A stretch of 64,000 bases of DNA from contig CM049306.1 in assembly GCA_026874595.1 (NCBI GenBank), positions 44,270,019 to 44,334,018 on the forward strand. Reading direction: 5' to 3'. The notes beneath the pieces were generated by a model. The model saw nothing but the letters and a program-made list of their open reading frames with translations. It was not told the DNA's origin and did not search any database. This DNA is from Sipunculus nudus. Its lineage: Eukaryota > Annelida > Sipuncula > Golfingiida > Sipunculidae. The stretch's first letter is position 1; each line of letters opens with the position of its first letter. This document shows, in pieces, positions 50,223-62,358 of this stretch. The translations under genes and the position numbers were made by a program.

Positions 50223-50956
50223 TTTAATCTCATATTTAAAAAACGCAGTTGGTCCACTTTTGTCCTCTATGTTCTCTGTAACCGCATTGCGTAGAATTCT
50301 GTTATACCTCAGTTTAAAGGTTATTGTTCTCGCAGTGACCTCGCCGATATAAAAATCGATAAATTTTAATGTACACGTCATTTTAAGTGATTTTTGCGTT
50401 CTTCTTAAATTGCGTGGGGGGTTACCACCGAAAACAGCAAAGACCGGAATGCCTGCGTCTTGTATTCTTATTATTCACAACCTCCAACCTGAGGTCTATT
50501 GTGCATGTGAATGCTGTCAGTGACGGATTAAAGTATATTTAGTCTGACGTTTGATCTAGTCACTGACCCACTTGCGTGGTCAGTAAATGTGAAAAACATG
50601 TGACTCGAGATCCCTTGGCAGTTGGCATCCATTCTTATGTCAGCATGCAATGATGTTTAATTCGATAATTCGTCCAGGTTATCCTTTAGCATAATGTTAA
50701 AATGACCACAACAAGTGTGATTCTTGTTGCTGTCATTTAACATTATGTTAAAGGACTACTAGGACGAATTGACTGACGGTTGCTGCACCATCACCTTGCA
50801 TTTACAAGTTTCTGTTTATAATCACGATATCGCCTGACGGAAATGGCTCGGCAAATTAGATCCACAGGTTTATCAATATATAGAATATCCTTACATCATT
50901 CTATCCTTTATACGACTAGCAATAATAATATTTATAACTACATAATCCCGGCCAGA
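50223..50956. other. Unique sequence between two minisatellite blocks, with a long hairpin
   Basis: No coding seen. It contains the hairpin at 50667-50770. Because repeat blocks flank it, this 730-bp piece may be an insertion into the array, but the edges carry no duplication that I could recognise. Confidence 0.4.
50667..50770. repeat. 104-bp hairpin with ~48-bp arms (pre-miRNA-like shape)
   Basis: The arm 50667-50715 pairs with 50723-50770 with few mismatches: aattcgtcc against ggacgaatt at the base, cataatgtta against taacattatg in the middle, acaacaag against cttgttgc near the 7-nt loop tgtgatt. It could be a foldback MITE or a small-RNA precursor. No expression evidence is available. 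Confidence 0.75.
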
Positions 50957-51250
50957 GGTAAGTGCTCTCAGTGAGAAATACATCATCCCACGTAGAGATA
51001 AGTTGTCTCAGTGAGCAGTACGTCGATCTTCCTGCGAAGAGGTATATTGTCTCAGAGAGCAGTAAGTCTTCCCGCTAAGAGGTAAAATGTCTCAGTGAGC
51101 AGTGCGTCTTCCCGCGAAGAGGTAAATTGTCTCAATGAGCAGTACTTTTCACGTGAGGAGGTAAATTGTTTTAGAGAGCAGTACATCTTCCCGCGAAGAG
51201 GTAAGTTGTCTCAGTCAGCTTTAAGTCATAGTAAGTTGTATTACTGAACG
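50957..51250. repeat. ~40-bp minisatellite, right part
   Basis: About seven units of the type cttcccgcgaagaggtaaat / tgtctcagtgagcagtacgt. Each unit contains agaggtaagt or a close variant, which equals the consensus 5' splice site, followed by tgtctcag, which resembles a 3' splice site. Confidence 0.85.
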
Positions 51251-51780
51251 GTCATTCATCCCCAACAGATGTTTCAGTGACCGTAAATTATACCCTGATG
51301 CTGCGGATTAGCAAGTATAACTGGTGTGCGGCGAGTCCCTGGATAAGAAGAAAAGTAAGCACTTCCCATGGAGTACTGGAGTACTTCATTTAGAACCTAG
51401 CTAAACCATCCCATGCGGGATATAGCAAACTGGATTTGTTGCTGGGCATTATCTAGGGAAAAGACGGATTTAGGGGCGGAGAGAAGGTGGGGGTTGGCGC
51501 AGTGAAAAAGTAATTTGGGAAATAGAAGAATACGCGCTTAATACAGAAAAACAGATTAGCCGGATTTCTCATCGCCTTTTTAACAACCCCGGTTTGCGCG
51601 TAAATATCCCCCACTATTTCTCAAAACCTGTGCCCGTCCCTGTTGAGGGTGTGTCTTGTGAAAGGAGAAGCAGACAAACAGTAAAAAAGAGTGGGTGAAG
51701 GAATGTAAGCATGCCGGGTTGAAGATTGAAAGTGATGGGGTGTGTTTTCGAATTGTATAATTGGATAAAAAACGTTAATT
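51251..51780. other. No feature seen
   Basis: No gene. Words near 51480 (aggggcggagag) recall hAT-type ends, but no paired end was found. Confidence 0.35.
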
Positions 51781-51904
51781 GATTCATTAATGTACAGTAG
51801 TAAAATGCAAGGTGTATATAGCATTTATCAACTTGCAAATTGGATTCATTAATGTACTCTGGTAACATGCAAGGTGTATACGAGTTGTCAATTGTTGGTA
51901 TGGT
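51781..51904. repeat. 62-bp tandem duplication
   Basis: gattcattaatgtac followed by gcaaggtgtata occurs at 51781 and again at 51843, so two copies lie side by side. Confidence 0.85.
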
Positions 51905-53733
51905 AATTAATTGCAAGATCAAACAAAGTGATATGTGAACGGGCAGTTCTACTCTTGTTCAATGTTTGTGACCAATGTACCTTGCCACAGGGTCTATTCT
52001 AGGAGTTGCCTAGATAAGTGCGTGGTGACATTTCAGTGTCTTCGTTTTATCTAGTCAGCCTTATGGAGAAGACCGCTTCGTCACTTTATAAGTTTATGAG
52101 ATGGTGAGAGTTATATAACGTGCTTTACAAACCAGTTCTGAATTTAACGAAGTAAGCACAATTTGTCAAGTGCCATTTAGCAAAACCACAGGGACCTCGG
52201 ATATAATTTGGGCTGATTCACTGGTGTCCTGACTGTACGCCAAACATGATTTTCCACTTGACAGCGCGTCACATTCGTTACCATGGCTGTGGCTATGATT
52301 ATGAAAGGAGAGGGACTAAACTGATCAATCTCAAGGTCACATTACCACGTCAGCACTAACAAAATTTACTACAAATTTCTGACCGTGCAGTTCAGGTGTT
52401 ACCTTCTGTTACTACCACGTTCACAACCTTTCGTCGGTGGGTGTCTTGGATACAAAATACGAGTAAAAGAAATAAAGCCCTGAGGGTTTATTTAAATAGA
52501 TTCAGCAGCTTTACTCACGAAAATGAGCCATTTTATGTCTACACATTATGATCAAAAGGGTTAATTTTTCTTTATTAAAAAGATGAATTTCTCAAAAACC
52601 TACCAATACCGTTAGCTGGATGGTCATACCTTATGGTGAAATATGAAATAATATAAATATATACATATATTTATGACTACTCAAAGTAAAAAATTTACTG
52701 TCTCTACAAGACGCATTCATACATGTATTGTTAATATTTACAGACCATACCTTGATTGAGTATACAATATAAGTAATTTCAAAATTAGGAACAGGATTAC
52801 ATCATATTGATCTTAAAGTGACATAAAAAGACCTATCTTGGCCTGAATTTCGTCCCTATACTCTGGTGCTACAAATATTACATGAACATACGGGCATCAA
52901 CGTGACTATGGATTGAATGTATGTTATCACAAAGCGGTCACTGGAAGCCTCCCCACCCCCAACGCCCGCAACTGAGCGATAATGGAGAATCGGCAACGGT
53001 GTGTACGTTCTTGGGAATCAGGTCAATTTAAAAAATGAATAACAGGTGAAAATATGTGACCTTGAACTAATATTGTCCCCAAATGTCAGCTTCTGAAAAT
53101 CAGTCATGTTCAAGATCTAGCGCAAACAGAATGGAAGATGAAAGAAAAAGAGAGAAAAAAAAGGGGAAAAGAAAACATTAAGGAATTAGGTGCTTTGCTA
53201 TCAGAGGACCTTAAGAGGGTTCACCGATACAATTTATAACTCCATATATCGAAAAAGAAATGAATTAATCACCCCCTATAAGCCTCTCCTTTCTCCGGGG
53301 GGAAAGCTTAATGAATGAAACTCAAAACACTATCATACCACACATAAAAACTGCATCTTCGGATAAGCATGTGAAGCAATAATTAGCTTCCCAAGTCTAA
53401 GTCCCAAACCTTAAACACATGATAGCCTTACTTAAAGAGGTAGATCCTCAAACGTAAGAGGGCCCATGCAGAGTCCTGTCGGTCCAATTAGAAAATATAC
53501 TGTTATTGCGATGATTACCATGATGAGTAAGATTACTGTTAACGTTACAACAGAGGGAAATTAATCGAGATGAAAAAATACTGGGCCATCGGAAGTATGA
53601 AGCCGCACCATTTCCTATTAAGACTATTCATGATGTTAATGGCTTGCTGACAGAGTTTGCCCTTTATAAAATAAGCAAAAAATTAAAGTCTGTATATAAC
53701 GTCGCCATGGTAACGCTTGCTCCAACGGCTTAT
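51905..53733. other. Gene-free stretch
   Basis: No supportable gene, RNA or repeat. Confidence 0.4.
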
Positions 53734-53910
53734 ACTGTGTTGGTAAAAATCATGGATACAGAAACATAGCCAAGGTTACCTACTCCGTTGGTACACGAGC
53801 ATAATCATCTGATTCCAAAGGATGGGTCTACATTTAGACTGATATTCAAACACAAAGGAAAAAAATGTCAGTATTTTTCAGTGTCTGTTTATCAGATAAT
53901 AATGCTTACT
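53734..53910 (+). repeat. Dispersed or duplicated repeat, copy 1
   Basis: Shares ctgtgttggt, acatagccaaggttac, tggtacacgagcataatc and tgtctgtttatca, in order, with 54893-55035. The later copy lacks internal segments. Confidence 0.7.
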
Positions 53911-54892
53911 TTTACTTCCCCCGTATTCTGGTGGTTTATAATCTGCTTGTTTTGCTTTTGCCGGGGATGCTAATTAAAGTGTTGTTGAAGTTTATATAAT
54001 GCCCTCGTCATGTAAACGCCCACTCTCTACTCAGAAAGTTTCAAAGTGGATCGGGGATTTGCAGGAAAACATTATCTGCGTAGTGTCAATGACCCACCGG
54101 GCATTATCATTTTTTTCGTCATCTGATCACATCAAGATAGGACAACGTGACAACGTGGTGTGTTTTAAACTAATGACTTTATATATTTATTTCACTCTCC
54201 CTACACGTTTTTCACATATGGCCTTTAAGCCTCAGAGGAAGCACAGGTCATATTTATTATTGCAGTGGAAGGCATGGATACTTTAGACATGATATTTTTT
54301 CTCTATTTTCCTTCCTGCAAGTTTAATACAAAGAAATGGGAATCTGTTTAAAGACTTCTCGGTGAGTTTAATAATGTAAGTATAATACACCTGGCTGCAA
54401 AAATTGTTTTCGAACCATTTAAAATGTTTAACCATCATAATATTAACAAGACAAAAGCTCATGACAGAAGAGCCCTTTAATAAATGTATATATTTTATAA
54501 AAGTGAGAGGCCCCAAAATTTATAATAGGATATACTAATATTATTTTAGCTTTAGTGGATCTTATGTTCACATATCTTTACATATAAGCAAAGATTAATG
54601 TAGGGGTACCAAAGATAACTCGTGATGGAACCGGTAAATGTTTCCATATAAAAAAAAACTGAATACAAAATCCTATGCAGGAATGTCGGAATTGATTTGA
54701 AGTGTCATTGAAACTTTGACGTGTAATAATTATTTTGTATTTTCTGATTAAATTGTGAAATTCTGCCATGTAAGGACAAATTAAGCCTTCACTCTCCCCG
54801 CATCCACCATGTTTTAGCTGAGGGTCTCACGTAACAAGCTGAGCGACTGCTTGAACTGGTGGATTCAAGACTTGTCTAAATACGTTTAACAT
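53911..54892. other. Spacer between the two repeat copies
   Basis: No supportable gene. The open frames at 53999-54286 and 54283-54516 have no recognisable motif. Confidence 0.35.
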
Positions 54893-55035
54893 TCTGTGTT
54901 GGTCGAAATTCATTGATACAAAAACATTGCCATGGTTACGTAATCTCTTGGTACACGAACATAATCCTGCACGTCAGATACCAAAGTGAAATATCAATAT
55001 TCTCCAATGTCTGTTTATCAAATTTCACAATCATA
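54893..55035 (+). repeat. Dispersed or duplicated repeat, copy 2
   Basis: Direct-orientation partner of 53734-53910 at a distance of about 1.16 kb, shorter through small internal deletions. Confidence 0.7.
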
Positions 55036-56253
55036 ATTTTCATCATCCTCTGACGTGATGACGCAATTAATCTTTAAAATATCTTCAACGTGGTCTTCTC
55101 TGCACGTGGCTCACAATTTGCGCTTCACGTGGAGAGCATGTGTCAGGGCGGATAGAAAGGGGGTGTTAGCGGCCTTAACCGAAGAGCAGCTCTGGGTCTT
55201 GCATCGTTGTCTTTCATATAATTCTGCATACGAGAGTTCTGTATGAAAACTACTACCAAATCCCTGAACACTTGCTAACCTATGTCATATTGCCGATCGA
55301 GACCACCCCCGTCCCCATCCCCACCTCCCATCCCCTTCTAGGACAATGTATCCGCCCCTGCTTGTGGTCCACGTCGAAAGCTAAAGATGGAGTTCTGGTA
55401 TTCTGTTTCCAGGCCCACGTGTAGACATTCCGTAAAGTCAGAACATCCTCATGGGATTTGTAGCATATATAAATATCATCGCCCACTCTCACCGTAATAT
55501 TCCAAGAATATGAGAAAAAAGCTAATGTAGTAGGGTACAACACTGCTCCGTTATGACCATCACAATATCTGAACATAAATAGAAGTATAAGTCATTTCGT
55601 TATATTTCTCAAACCTCCTCAGATATCAGAGTTGTTGATACTGACAGAGCTGATAAAAAAAATTGGAAACGGTTGAAGCATCCTACAAAATCCATTCATT
55701 CAACGGATTTGGTATAATGCGGTTGTGGTATCAGACTGGTGGTGATATTTAAGGTTAAGAACATGAACTGGAAGTGCTCCTCTCTCTCAAAAGTGATGTA
55801 AACACGACTCAAACAGGTCTACCAAATATGGTATGAGGTTCTCATCTTTTTTTACTGTTCCTATTAGTGAAGATGAGGGAAAAAAAATTTATTTTTTATT
55901 TTATGAAAACTTTTATCTCTTTCTTTTCAATACCTTTGATCTCTATATTTCTATAAGGTGATATGTTCAAGAGAGAACAAAAAAAAAAAAAACACTTCAC
56001 AATTTTCTGTGGTACCGGTGTCAATCATTAATTTTTTTATGTATTACAAATACCCTTTTCTGATCTATACCTTGTATATGCATACGAAGCATCCATGTAT
56101 TCAGCATGTGGTCTGTATATTCGGATTTATAAAATGAGCAGCACATCCTGTATTTGGTCTTTGTAACTAACCAGGTAAGACGAGTTGAGATGCTGTTATA
56201 CGATTCAACTCTATTTGGATCTTTTTAAAGAAAATTACTATTGTTAGGCAAAG
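55036..56253. other. Gene-free stretch
   Basis: No gene. atgtatccgcccctg near 55345-55360 resembles a right hAT-type end, but the left end was not found. Confidence 0.35.
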
Positions 56254-56530
56254 AAAAGGTATGGTTCTCAGGGACCGCCTGCGTGAATTTTTACACCCCC
56301 TTCCCCCCGAATCAATTTTTTTTTATTTTGCTTTTCATCTTTCAAGAAGATAAAACAATACAATTTTGAAAAGATTCTCTTTGTTATGTAGTGCTTTAAC
56401 CTGTTTAGCAAAAGAAATACTGTTATTATCAAGCTTTTTCCTGATCATATGACATTTTTATCTAAACATACAAAAAAGGTAAAAAGAAAAAAAAATCGTG
56501 CGCCCGCACTGCTCAAGAACCATACCTTTT
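56254..56530. mobile_element. 277-bp inverted-repeat element (MITE-like)
   Basis: Perfect 15-bp terminal inverted repeats: aaaaggtatggttct at 56254-56268 and agaaccatacctttt at 56516-56530. Weaker complementarity continues inward (gggaccgcctgcgtga against cgtgcgcccgcactg). No duplication of the flanks was seen. Confidence 0.65.
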
Positions 56531-57989
56531 TTTGGCCTTATCTGAAGCTGATATACTGTCGGTGCCATTCACCTTTTGCGGGCCGGTCACAGCCCAACTG
56601 TGTCATCACGTTAGATTCTCATTTGCCATGACGTTAGTGGTCAAAAGCTCCGTTAATCCACACCTCGCCGAGAACCTGATGGTATTTCTATCTCCTATTC
56701 AGGAAAAAAAGAGGCCCGTTGTGGTAAAAGTTCCTCTTTTATAACAGGCCGTATTGAGACTGGTGTGTGGTTCAAGTAATTTTGGTAATCCCCGTAAACC
56801 CCGTCTTAATGCAGGACAATCCGGATTTAGCTATTATCCCACAGTCCACAGTAAGTAGCCTCCGAAGCGCCTAGTACGGTTACAGACCTTAGAATTATTA
56901 TGAAGACCTCAATTCCACCTGCCAGTTTATCCCCGGATTAATCAACCTCCAAGGGTTGACGGGATTAACTCGCAAATGTGGCCGGATTATTTGAAATCAG
57001 GAATAAATTAATCATTAAAACATGTACAAGATATGAAACATCAGCTTGTGTTTTATTTCAAAGCCTGGACACACACACACATCTGTGTATATGCTTTAAT
57101 ATACAGACATGAGTAACAAATTGTGTATTCGGGTATTTTATGTACCTGTCGCGTTGTGTGTTCGCCATCTTACTTCATTTTATTTGTACATATTTAGATC
57201 TCTTGTTCCAGTGCAAAGTAATATGTGGCAAGAAATTTGCTCACGCTCTCGCATTTTTCTAATAAAAATGATTTATGTGATATTAAAAGCTATTTTTTTC
57301 ACCAGATGGGGCCTTGTGCTGAAGCCAGGTCGCTAAAGACACCCTTATACGCCAGATGTAGTTTCTAATCAAAACGAACCTCTTGTGTTTGCGCACTGTG
57401 GGACGGCCGGACTACTTGTCTCAAATGTCAAACATCAAAATCAACTGTTTATTTTTCACATGCGCATGCTTACATTATATCACTTACTCCGTAAAGTCCT
57501 AACTGCAAAACTACCATGTTTATGCTATTTGCCTTGAAACAATTCTTGAAAGGCTACATTGACCTCTTCAATACATTTATACCTACGTTGAATGTGTATT
57601 TAGAAGCCCCGGTGCACTGCGGGTGTCAGAAATTGACTTAAACAATTTCTGAACAGCAGAGTCGTAATCTTGTGAATCCGATTCTGCGCAGTGTCCTCTG
57701 ACGGGTGTGTATCTGTCGCTGTAACCCAAATCACGTGGTCAGAGCTTCCATTTTGCGTACAGACTAAAAACGGATGTCACAAGTCATTTCAGAATTAAGG
57801 ATATATATTAAGGGTGTCACAATTTGTATTGCCTCATCCACAATACAATAACTCATATATAATCCCAAAACACAAAAATCACTTTTTTATCCCATCTCTC
57901 GTATTTATGGGTATTTATCCCATACATAATCGCGCTGTAACGGAGCATTCCACTCCCACCAGAAGCACCTAATACAAAAAGCATACATT
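56531..57989. other. Gene-free stretch
   Basis: No supportable gene or RNA. Confidence 0.4.
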
Positions 57990-58654
57990 ATAGAGCACTC
58001 TTGTCTCACATCCCTTTCACAAAAGCACCCTTGTGTTGCCCCAGGCAAAAAAGCACACTTATGTCACACCTAGAAAGATACAAAAGCACCCTTGTGTCAC
58101 GTTAAAACACAAAAGCACCCTCGTCTCGCCTCTAAACACAAAATTTCACTTGTGTCACTCCCACACAAAAGCACCTTTGTGTCACCCAAAAAACAAATGC
58201 ACCCTTGTGCCACCCCTTAACACAAAAGCACCCTTGTGTCGACCCGACACGAAAAGCACCTATGTGTCACCCCTAAACACAAAAGCCCCCTTGTGTCACC
58301 CCAGACACAAAAGCACACCTGTGTCACCCCTAAACACAAAAGCACCCTTGTGTCACCCAAGACACAAAAGCACCCCTGTGTCACCCCTCAACACAAAAGC
58401 ACCCTTGTATCACCCAGATAAAAAAATCACCTTTGTGGCACCCCATAACACGAAAGGGACCCTTGTGTCACCCCCAAACACAAAATTTCCCTTGTGTCAT
58501 CCCTACAAACAAAAGCACTCTTGTGCCACCCTTAAACATAAAATCACTCTTTTGTCGACCCTTAACATAAAAACACTATTGTGCCGCCCTTAAACACAAA
58601 AGCACTCGTGTCACCCTAAACATAAAAAACACTATTGTTCCACAACACTCGCCC
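57990..58654. repeat. 28/29-bp satellite, hairpin-type unit
   Basis: Degenerate units of acacaaaagcacccttgtgt plus caccccta, alternating 28 and 29 bp so that two units equal 57 bp. Each unit contains ACACAA...TTGTGT, an internal dyad. Two overlapping frames stay open (58033-58593 and 58236-58421) because the double unit is a multiple of three; I do not regard them as genes. The array runs straight into the 30-bp array. Confidence 0.9.
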
Positions 58655-59972
58655 AAAGCACTATTATGTAACTCCATTCACATGAAAGCAGTTCTATGTA
58701 ACTCCATTCACATGAAAGCAGTTCTGTTTAACTCCATTCACATGAAAGCAGTTCTTTGTAACTCCATTCACATGAAAGCAGTTCTGTGTAACTCCATTCA
58801 CATGAAAGCAGTTCTGTGTTACTCCATTCACATGAAAGCAGTTCTGTGTAACCCCATTCACATGAAAGCAGTTCTGTGTAACTCCATTCACATGAAAGCA
58901 GTTCTATGTAACTCCATTCACATGAAAGCAGTTCTGTGTAACTCCATTCACATGAAAGCAGTTCTTTGTAACTCCATTCACAAGAAAGCAGTTCTGTGTA
59001 ACTCCATTCACATGAAAGCAGTTCTGTGTAACTCCATTCACATGAAAGCACTATTGTGTAACTCCGTTCACATGAAAGCAGTTCTTTGTAACTCCATTCA
59101 CATGAAAGCAGTTCTTTGTAACTCCATTCACATGAAAGCAGTTCTATGTAACTCCATTCACATGAAAGCAGTTCTGTGTAACTCCATTCACATGAAAGCA
59201 GTTCTTTGTAACTCCATTCACATGAAAGCAGTTCTTTGTAACTCCATTCACATGAAAGCAGTTCTTTGTAACTCCATTCACATGAAAGCAGTTCTATGTA
59301 ACTCCATTCACATGAAAGCAGTTCTGTGTAACTCCATTCACATGAAAGCAGTTCTTTGTAACTCCATTCACATGAAAGCAGTTCTGTGTAACTCCATTCA
59401 CATGAAAGCAGTTCTGTGTAACTCCATTCACATGAAAGCACTATTGTGTAACTCCGTTCACATGAAAGCAGTTCTTTGTAACTCCATTCACATGAAAGCA
59501 GTTCTTTGTAACTCCATTCACATGAAAGCAGTTCTGTGTAACTCCATTCACATGAAAGCAGTTCTGTGTAACTCCATTCACATGAAAGTACTATTGTGTA
59601 ACTCCGTTCACATGAAAGCAGTTCTGTGTAACTCTATTCACATGAAAGCAGTTCTTTGTAACTCCATTCACATGAAAGGAGTTCTGTGTAACTCCATTTA
59701 ATGAAAGCAGTTCTGTGTAACTCCATTCACATGAAAGCAGTTCTGTGTAACTCCATTCACATGAAAGCACTATTGTGTAACTCCGTTCACATGAAAGCAG
59801 TTCTGTGTAACTCCATTCACATGAAAGCAGTTCTGTGTAACTCCATTCACATGAAAGCAGTTCTTTGTAACTCTATTCACATGAAAGCAATTCTGTGTAA
59901 CTCCATTCACATGAAAGCAGTTCTGTGTAACTCCATTCATATGAAAGCAGTTCTGTGTAACTCCAAGTACAT
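58655..59972. repeat. 30-bp satellite, about 44 units
   Basis: The unit is gaaagcagttctgtgtaact plus ccattcacat, repeated with an almost perfect 30-bp period; one 1-bp deletion near 59700 breaks the phase. Variant positions are mostly the g/t/a in tctNtgta. A diagnostic variant unit, gcactattgtg with ccgttcac, occurs at about 59048, 59438, 59588 and 59768. Since 30 is a multiple of three, long frames stay open on both strands (for example 58682-59701 as MKAVLCNSIH repeats), which is an arithmetic effect of the period. Confidence 0.95.
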
Positions 59973-61599
59973 ATAAAAGCACTCAGGTGTGACCTGACTC
60001 ATATATATACCCATGTGCCACATACACAGACAGTCACATCCCAACACCCACTGTCTCACTGTCACTCCTACATTGTTGACATGTAGTGTATCATGGCGCT
60101 CATATATTAACTTATATGTGTCATAAATTTGTTACAAATCAACTTGAGATGTTTATGACGAAGCTGACCTGAAAACTCGGCGACTCTGAGTATTCCAGGA
60201 ATCGCAGTCCTTATTTATATTGAAGACGTGGATGGCACGCAGGTGTAATGATAATAATAATGAAAATAATAGTAATACTGCGGTGTAGGAAATTTTCAAA
60301 TTTTTAAACAACAATTTGAGAAATATTGAAGCTGTTTCAGAATGGAATATATGGGAATAGTATGGATTCAGAAGCCAACAAGAAATAATAATGTTTTCCC
60401 TAAAAATTCTAATCTGTAAGACCTGCATGGATATGTTTCATTTATTTTTATTGTTTATTCTCTGCATGAGTACCACTGTGGCCTGGAAACGGGGGAATCA
60501 TATCATATTATCCGTCATTTTATTATTTCATTCATTTCTTAAACCCTGCATTTCTTTGATATTTGTGGTGATTTGCGACACTGTGACACATTTTGTTAAC
60601 AAATATATGTAATGACCAAATTACATTCATTTAATTAGAAAGGGGAGAGGCATAACACGGTATGTACACCCTGGTTGTAGGGGGGGGGGGGGAGGGGCAT
60701 GTCACATCTGCCCCCCCCCCAACCTAATTTTCCGAATGATTTTCATTTCTTTTTGTAACATTATGGTTTCACACACATTGAGGTATGAGGTACAATGGTC
60801 TCTATGTCTAAGAGTTTACATTATGAGCCATGTTTTACTATTACCTTTAGTCCGGACCAACAGGACATGCACTCTCCCTGTTCAGATAACATAATGATAC
60901 TAAATAAAACCGTGGCGTAAATGAGGATTATTATGTATGGATAACTTCATTGTGACCCTCAGGTCTTTATTAAGGGAACATAATAAGGGATATGGGTTCA
61001 TGACAGTGCGTGTCTTGTTATATCTGTCTAGTGTGTTCTTGCTTTCATCACGCAGCCCACTAACAGTCTGATTAAATATGATTAACTTAATTGATTTGTC
61101 CTGGTTAGGCTGTTTCTGTCAGCATGCGAGGGAGCAAAGGGATCACGTCTTTGACGACATCCTTCAGCTAGACCACACGTAACTGATGCACGTGACCGCT
61201 CCACGTGACCCTACCGTAATGAACATAAAAACGTAAAACGCAATTTATCTTTTGCTAAATTTATACAGCCATGACATTTTCATTTCTAGAGAAATCAAGA
61301 GGATAAGGTGATACACTTCCTGGCCCCGAATAAGGCAAGAATAGCTGACAAAATGTTTTAAGTATATTTTTATCGTGGGTTTAAAATTTTTACAAATTCT
61401 ATACGAGAAGCAATGTTATTTTTACTCAAAAATCAATTGTACCCGGCCTCCGCGTAAAACATTGATCACCGCCCTATCAGAACTCAGCCGGCAAATTGAG
61501 GATCTGAGGGCAAACGAACAGTCGGCACGCCCCTTCACAGACATATTAACAAAATATATGTCTGCTTGTCTCTCCTCTACTCTTTTTTTATATTTGTAT
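59973..61599. other. Gene-free stretch
   Basis: Satellite-like traces continue to about 60070. A G13-type tract (60680-60697) faces a C tract (60711-60721), making a GC-only hairpin. No gene supported. Confidence 0.4.
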
Positions 61600-61601
61600 G
61601 T

Positions 61602-61654
<53 letters not shown>
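61600..61654. repeat. (TA)n microsatellite
   Basis: Alternating TA of about 50 bp with one phase break. Confidence 0.95.
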
Positions 61655-61657
<3 letters not shown>

Positions 61658-61750
61658 TGTTAATCTTACAGTTTTTACTTACATATCAAAGTCCTGTTCC
61701 AAGCAGTACTTTTGTACTTGACGGGCTTTACGTAAAACCACTAATCCCCC

Positions 61751-61775
61751 CCCTCTCTCTGTCTCTCTCTCTGTC

Positions 61776-61857
<82 letters not shown>
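61751..61857. repeat. Compound (TC)n-(TA)n microsatellite
   Basis: A ctctct/gtctct run passes directly into alternating TA. Confidence 0.95.
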
Positions 61858-61865
<8 letters not shown>

Positions 61866-62137
61866 CATGTGTATGTATGTGTGTGTATTTCAATTCTATT
61901 TTCAGATAAGGTGTTTCTTGTATATATTAGTTCAGCAGTTCTCCTGTATATGTCTGACGGAGTGTGCCTTTGAAATTGTATGTCAATAATAATGACGGGT
62001 ATTTGTCTAAATCTTGACTGCACCATATATAAAGCAGTTAAACGCAGATACAACAGTTATGTATAGCATGTGGTTATCTATGTACATTGTGTACTCTCTA
62101 CAACTGACTGTTAATTTACACAACCTGCCTCCTCCCG

Positions 62138-62358
62138 ACCTTGGCTATCAGCAGATTTATTTGATTTTTTACCACTTAGGTTGATTCATTGGTCTTGACA
62201 GTTGGACTACGTTTTACCTTAGTACACTTGCCGCCTCATTGTGAGACTGTTGAACTATGAAACAGCGCTTATTTACAATAAAGTGCTTATAATCAAAGTG
62301 TAACTGTGCCCAGGTTTGTGTTTACTCGAACTCAAAACTAAGCTGTGCAGATCAAGCT
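62138..62358 (+). repeat. ~215-bp repeat, copy 1
   Basis: Colinear and highly similar to 63782-64000: accttggctatcagca, gacagttggactac, gagactgttgaactatgaaa, aagtgcttataatcaaagt and agctgtgcagatc occur in the same order. Confidence 0.9.

Noticed and set aside
58682-59701. 339-codon open frame as a repetitive protein gene
   Set aside because: It is the 30-bp satellite read in frame; the same array is open on the opposite strand too, and a 1-bp deletion near 59700 simply restarts it.
58655-59972. CRISPR-like array
   Set aside because: Regular 30-bp repeats but no spacers, in clearly eukaryotic sequence; it is a satellite.
61375-61989. 204-codon open frame and its minus-strand partner
   Set aside because: Most of the residues come from (TA)n and (TC)n microsatellites (Tyr-Ile and Leu-Ser runs).
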